Below, piece after piece: positions 60,621 through 64,000 of a DNA stretch of 64,000 nt. Position numbers and translations under genes: made by a program. The notes under the pieces were generated by a model. That model was not told the DNA's origin. It saw nothing but the letters and a program-made list of their open reading frames with translations, and searched no databases. This DNA is from Chryseobacterium nakagawai (GTDB taxonomy: Bacteria > Bacteroidota > Bacteroidia > Flavobacteriales > Weeksellaceae): NCBI RefSeq assembly GCF_900637665.1, contig NZ_LR134386.1:124001-188000 (forward strand), given 5' to 3'. Within the stretch, counting starts at the first letter, position 1; every line of letters begins with the position of its first letter.

Positions 60621-62132
60621 TTGAAAAAACTAATTTTTGTATTGTGTTCTACAGTTTGTATGGCGCAAACTAACCAATACACTAAAGTTCTTCTTTCCAA
60701 AAAGACTGGGCGGGAGGTAAGCTCATTTTCTGATGGATTCGGGATTGCATTTGATCCTGCTTCCAAAAAATTGGGTATCGTAGATGCTACAGGAAATATC
60801 ACTTTTGAATCTTCATACAAAGGCGGAATTTCTCATATTTTTAAAAACAGGTTTATTCTTTATTCTGAGGAAGAAAATAGAAGAAAATCTGCAATTATTG
60901 ACGAAAAAGGAAATGAATTGCTTCCTCTTGAAGATCAGGATTTCAATACGCCCTGGTGGAGTAAAGAACGTATTATTGCTTCAAGACAAGGGAAAGAAGC
61001 TGTTTATGATTATAACGGAAAACTTATCATTCCAGATTCAGACAAGATTCACTTTGCCGGAAAGGAGGCCTTTTTTGTTTTAAAAGATAAAAAATGGTTC
61101 CTGTATGACTTTAATGGAAAGCAGATTAGTGATAGAGAATTTAAGGATGATTACAATTTTGAAAATGGAAAAGCTCTTATCAGCAATGAAGACAATCAAA
61201 GTGAGATCATTGGGAGCAACGGACAAACTTTGCATAAATTTTCAAAAAATGTGATAGATATAAATGCCTATCCTTACCTCATTACTCAAAATAAGACAAC
61301 CGGAAAATATGGACTAATTGATGCTCAAGATAATATCATAGCGGATGAAATCTATAGTGATATTACCCCGGAATATTTTGGTAAGAAAGAATATATTTAT
61401 CTCAGAAAAAGCAATAAAACAACGGTTTTTTATAAGAAAGATCAGAAATTTTATCCTAATAATTTTAAATATCTATATCCATTATCTAACCATCTTTTCA
61501 GAGTTTACAGTGATAAATCTGATCAATCGGGTATTGTAGATCTACAGGGTAATATAATTTTTCCTCAGGAATATAACTTTATTAAAAACTTTACAATTTC
61601 TGGCAAAGATTTTATTTATCTGAAAAAGGGGAGAGAGGAAAAACTTTTGGACAAGGAACTTAAAAATATGCTGAATGATGGAGATCAGATCGTTGGTTTT
61701 TATCCTGAAAATATGATTATTAAAAGACAAGATCAATATTATCAATTTTCAGTAATGAATCAATCTGTATCTACACTCAAAGATGTAAAACTGATAAAGA
61801 ATCAGGATGTTGAATATTTTAATATCCTCAATGAGTATTCAAAACCCCTTGTCTGTATGAATAACGCTAATCTTTATGGTATTCTGGATGCGAAGGGTAC
61901 AGAAATTGTTCCGTTTAATTATGAAGATATTATTGCCTTTGAAAACTTTGAAAATGAAATCATTGTAAAAAAAGAAGGAAAATACGGAGTTTTAAATTTT
62001 CAAAATGAACCACTAACGGAGATCATTTATGATAAATATTTCTGGATGAAAGAAGTATTGAAATTAAATAAAGACAAAAGAACAGACTTAATTTATTTCA
62101 CCAGATTTAGAAATGATGTAGCGGAACTATAG
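60621..62132 (+). CDS. secreted WG-repeat protein
   Basis: A short signal peptide (MKKLIFVLCSTVCMA-Q) is followed by about 485 residues of WG-type repeats, units of 25-50 residues such as KYGLIDAQDNIIADEIY, SGIVDLQGNIIFPQEYN, YGILDAKGTEIVPFNYED and KYGVLNFQNEPLTEIIYD. They probably form a beta-propeller-like surface for binding. The function is unknown. The start is a TTG eight bases after rsmI; the next Met (residue 14) would cut the signal peptide. It likely belongs to the operon begun at the repeat protein. Confidence 0.85.
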   Translation: MKKLIFVLCSTVCMAQTNQYTKVLLSKKTGREVSSFSDGFGIAFDPASKKLGIVDATGNITFESSYKGGISHIFKNRFILYSEEENRRKSAIIDEKGNELLPLEDQDFNTPWWSKERIIASRQGKEAVYDYNGKLIIPDSDKIHFAGKEAFFVLKDKKWFLYDFNGKQISDREFKDDYNFENGKALISNEDNQSEIIGSNGQTLHKFSKNVIDINAYPYLITQNKTTGKYGLIDAQDNIIADEIYSDITPEYFGKKEYIYLRKSNKTTVFYKKDQKFYPNNFKYLYPLSNHLFRVYSDKSDQSGIVDLQGNIIFPQEYNFIKNFTISGKDFIYLKKGREEKLLDKELKNMLNDGDQIVGFYPENMIIKRQDQYYQFSVMNQSVSTLKDVKLIKNQDVEYFNILNEYSKPLVCMNNANLYGILDAKGTEIVPFNYEDIIAFENFENEIIVKKEGKYGVLNFQNEPLTEIIYDKYFWMKEVLKLNKDKRTDLIYFTRFRNDVAEL

Positions 62133-62203
62133 CAAAATCATATAAATTTAACAAAAAAGTTCAGTATTTTGATGTTTTCAATGTGTTGAATAACAATTTA
62201 TAA

Positions 62204-62211
62204 TATCTTTG
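62204..62211 (+). promoter_or_regulatory. -7 promoter element of fabG
   Basis: TATCTTTG fits TAnnTTTG, with a TTG 15 bases upstream. The leader is about 85 bases and includes an AGCTG-type hairpin (CAGCTTTCACTAGCTG). Confidence 0.55.
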
Positions 62212-62302
62212 CAAACCGTTTAATTCTGAAAAAGAATTACTGTACTAAGTGAGTCAGCTTTCACTAGCTGAATGAGTTATAAAAAAATAATCGTCAAGAG
62301 AT

Positions 62303-63046
62303 ATGAAATTATTAGAAGGAAAGGTAGCACTAATTACCGGAGCTACAAGAGGAATCGGGAAGGGTATTGCTGAAATGTATGCTCAACAGGGAGCAAAAGT
62401 AGCATTTACTTATGCCGGTTCTGTAGACAAAGCTAAAGAATTAGAAGCAGCTTTAAGTTCTGTAACCCAAATTAAAGGATATCAATCTGACGCATCAGAT
62501 TATGATGCGGCTCAAAAGTTGGTAGAGGAAGTAATGGCAGAGTTTGGGCAGATTGATATTTTGGTAAACAACGCAGGGATTACAAAAGATAACTTATTAC
62601 TGAGAATGTCTAAAGAAGATTGGGATCAGGTAATGAGAGTAAACCTAGATTCAGTTTTCAACCTTACAAAAGCGGTTATCAAGCCGATGATGAAAGCAAG
62701 ATCTGGTTCTATCATTAATATGACTTCCGTAGTAGGAATTCAGGGACACGCTGGACAGGCTAACTATGCTGCTTCTAAAGCAGGAGTAATTGGATTTACC
62801 AAATCTGTGGCATTAGAATTAGGATCAAGAAATATCAGATGCAATGCTATTGCTCCAGGATTCATTGAAACAGAAATGACCGCTATTTTGGATGAAAAAA
62901 TAGTTCAGGAATGGAGAGATGGAATTCCTATGAAAAAAGGAGGACAGCCTTCTGATGTAGCCAATGCTTGTGTTTTCTTAGGAAGCGAAATGGCATCATA
63001 CATTACCGGGCAGACCCTAAATGTTGACGGAGGAATGTTAACTTAA
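62303..63046 (+). CDS. fabG: 3-oxoacyl-[acyl-carrier-protein] reductase
   Basis: Reduces 3-oxoacyl-ACP with NADPH in fatty-acid synthesis. The 247-residue SDR protein has TGATRGIGKGIAE (13-25), NNAGITKDNLLLRMSKEDWD, the catalytic Ser in NMTSVVGIQG, YAASKAG (Tyr/Lys), and the FabG-type C-terminus ITGQTLNVDGGMLT. The Arg after TGAT indicates NADP. Length and motifs fit FabG closely. Other fab genes are not adjacent. A strong terminator follows. Confidence 0.93.
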   Translation: MKLLEGKVALITGATRGIGKGIAEMYAQQGAKVAFTYAGSVDKAKELEAALSSVTQIKGYQSDASDYDAAQKLVEEVMAEFGQIDILVNNAGITKDNLLLRMSKEDWDQVMRVNLDSVFNLTKAVIKPMMKARSGSIINMTSVVGIQGHAGQANYAASKAGVIGFTKSVALELGSRNIRCNAIAPGFIETEMTAILDEKIVQEWRDGIPMKKGGQPSDVANACVFLGSEMASYITGQTLNVDGGMLT

Positions 63047-63067
63047 AATATAAAGCTTAAAATATAA

Positions 63068-63098
63068 AGGCTACACATTTTGTGTAGCCTATTTTTTT
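63068..63098. terminator. Terminator between fabG and the GMP reductase gene
   Basis: A 10-bp perfect stem (AGGCTACACA / TGTGTAGCCT) with a 3-nt loop is followed by a seven-T run after fabG. The convergent gene's stop is 70 bases away. Confidence 0.92.
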
Positions 63099-63167
63099 AT
63101 TTTCTCCTTTACACAAAATTATATTCAGGGTCTGGGTAATCTGAAAAATCAGCGAGAAAGTTATTTA

Positions 63168-64000
63168 TTAGTTAAAAACCTGATTTTCCTGTTCCTGAAC
63201 TCTTATAAAAGTGGTTCTTTTGGAAAGTTCCTTAAGCTTGGAAGCGCCTACATAGGTACAGGTAGAACGTACCCCTCCTAAAATATCCTTTACGGTTTCA
63301 GCAACTGGACCTTTATAAGCTACTTTTACAGTTTTTCCCTCTGAAGCACGGTATTCGGCAACACCACCTGAGTGTTTATCCATTGCTGTTTTTGAACTCA
63401 TTCCATAGAATGAACGGTATTTTTTACCATTTTCTTCAATCATATCACCACCACTTTCATCGTGACCGGCAAACATTCCGCCCAGCATCACAAAATCAGC
63501 ACCGCCGCCAAAAGCCTTGGCAACATCTCCTGGAACTTTACAGCCTCCGTCTGCAATAATATGGCCTCCTAAACCATGTGCAGCATCAGCGCATTCTATG
63601 ATAGCTGATAATTGAGGATATCCAACTCCAGTTTTTACACGGGTGGTACATACTGAACCAGGTCCAATTCCTACTTTAATGATATCTGCTCCAACTAAAA
63701 GAAGCTCCTCTACCATTTCACCGGTTACTACATTCCCGGCTATGATGATCTTATCAGGAAAATTAGCCCTTGCGGTCTTCACAAATTGAACGAAATGCTC
63801 AGAATAGCCATTGGCAACATCTATACATAGAAACTCAATTTTTGGATGCTTCTCAAGAATCAGTCTGATTTTCTCTTCATCTGCTTTCCCTGTTCCTGTA
63901 CTTAAAGCAATATACTGATGAATACTTTCAGGCTGGCTTTGCAGAAACTGACCCCATTCCTCTGGGGTGTAATGCTTATGTACTGCAGTGATGATTTTAT
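63168..64000 (-). CDS. guaC: GMP reductase, 5' end outside window
   Basis: Deaminates GMP to IMP with NADPH in purine recycling. The open frame runs to the right edge, so the N-terminus is missing. About 277 residues remain. The (beta/alpha)8 barrel shows [31 protein letters not shown], the catalytic-Cys loop [51 protein letters not shown], and [15 protein letters not shown]. The T-R-V-K-T-G-V-G loop and YGMSS fit GMP reductase better than IMP dehydrogenase, and CBS domains are not seen in this part. A GTG at 63782 is internal, not the start. Confidence 0.9.
   Translation of the reverse strand, partial: KIITAVHKHYTPEEWGQFLQSQPESIHQYIALSTGTGKADEEKIRLILEKHPKIEFLCIDVANGYSEHFVQFVKTARANFPDKIIIAGNVVTGEMVEELLLVGADIIKVGIGPGSVCTTRVKTGVGYPQLSAIIECADAAHGLGGHIIADGGCKVPGDVAKAFGGGADFVMLGGMFAGHDESGGDMIEENGKKYRSFYGMSSKTAMDKHSGGVAEYRASEGKTVKVAYKGPVAETVKDILGGVRSTCTYVGASKLKELSKRTTFIRVQEQENQVFN

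Noticed and set aside
63168..63782. GMP reductase as a complete short gene starting at a GTG (63782)
   Set aside because: The frame stays open and conserved ([12 protein letters not shown]) to the right edge, so the gene is cut by the window.

Overview
The window looks like chromosome of a flavobacterium close to Chryseobacterium (Bacteroidota, Weeksellaceae). The evidence is low G+C, promoters of the Bacteroidota form TAnnTTTG, a type IX secretion lipoprotein (PorW/SprE), a GLPGLI protein, a DUF3127 protein, a MurF-alanine racemase fusion, and many TTG starts. Genus-level assignment is inference from protein resemblance.

Layout. 0-12 kb: DUF3127 (cut by the left edge), aat, a DMT transporter, a TPR protein, an MDR oxidoreductase with its Crp/Fnr-type regulator, glmM, a DUF4421 protein, the feoA-feoB-FeoB-associated iron operon behind a palindromic operator, a GLPGLI protein and a DinB protein. 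12-18.6 kb: a large TonB-receptor-like outer-membrane protein, a JmjC/cupin dioxygenase behind a second iron-type palindrome, an M14 peptidase and a small membrane protein. 18.7-28.9 kb: fourteen consecutive minus-strand genes, most of which make, bind or remove ADP-ribose: metallophosphatase, KptA, unknown, ADP-ribosylglycohydrolase, sirtuin, macrodomain, bacterial PARG, an ADP-ribosylation/crystallin-J1-like protein, DUF4291, a diverged adenylosuccinate-synthetase paralogue, a vWA protein, a coiled-coil protein, NADAR and the ADP-ribose sensor NrtR. Four copies of a 23-bp motif (GYGT-N7-ACRC core) lie upstream of nrtR, NADAR (two) and the coiled-coil/vWA genes. This is the most notable system in the window. 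29-46 kb: lipoprotein, lepA, an ECF sigma/anti-sigma/periplasmic-sensor operon, DUF2520-kdsC-maf, porW/sprE, tsaB, SDR, yraN, LD-carboxypeptidase, LysE exporter, rnr, a TSP3-repeat protein and rpiB.

46-53 kb has the marks of a replication-origin region: an AT-rich intergenic stretch with DnaA-box-like 9-mers between rpiB and pgk, a 1.86-kb gene-free AT-rich stretch, and two perfect 16-bp parS sites flanking mnmG. Left of this region noncoding DNA is C-rich and 38 of 48 genes are on the minus strand; just to the right noncoding DNA is G-rich. 53-64 kb: ybeY, a patatin-Omp85 protein, murF-alr, tdk, a disordered repeat protein, rsmI, a WG-repeat protein, fabG and a GMP reductase cut by the right edge.

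No tRNA, rRNA, CRISPR array, insertion sequence or prophage was recognised. All counts were made by eye.
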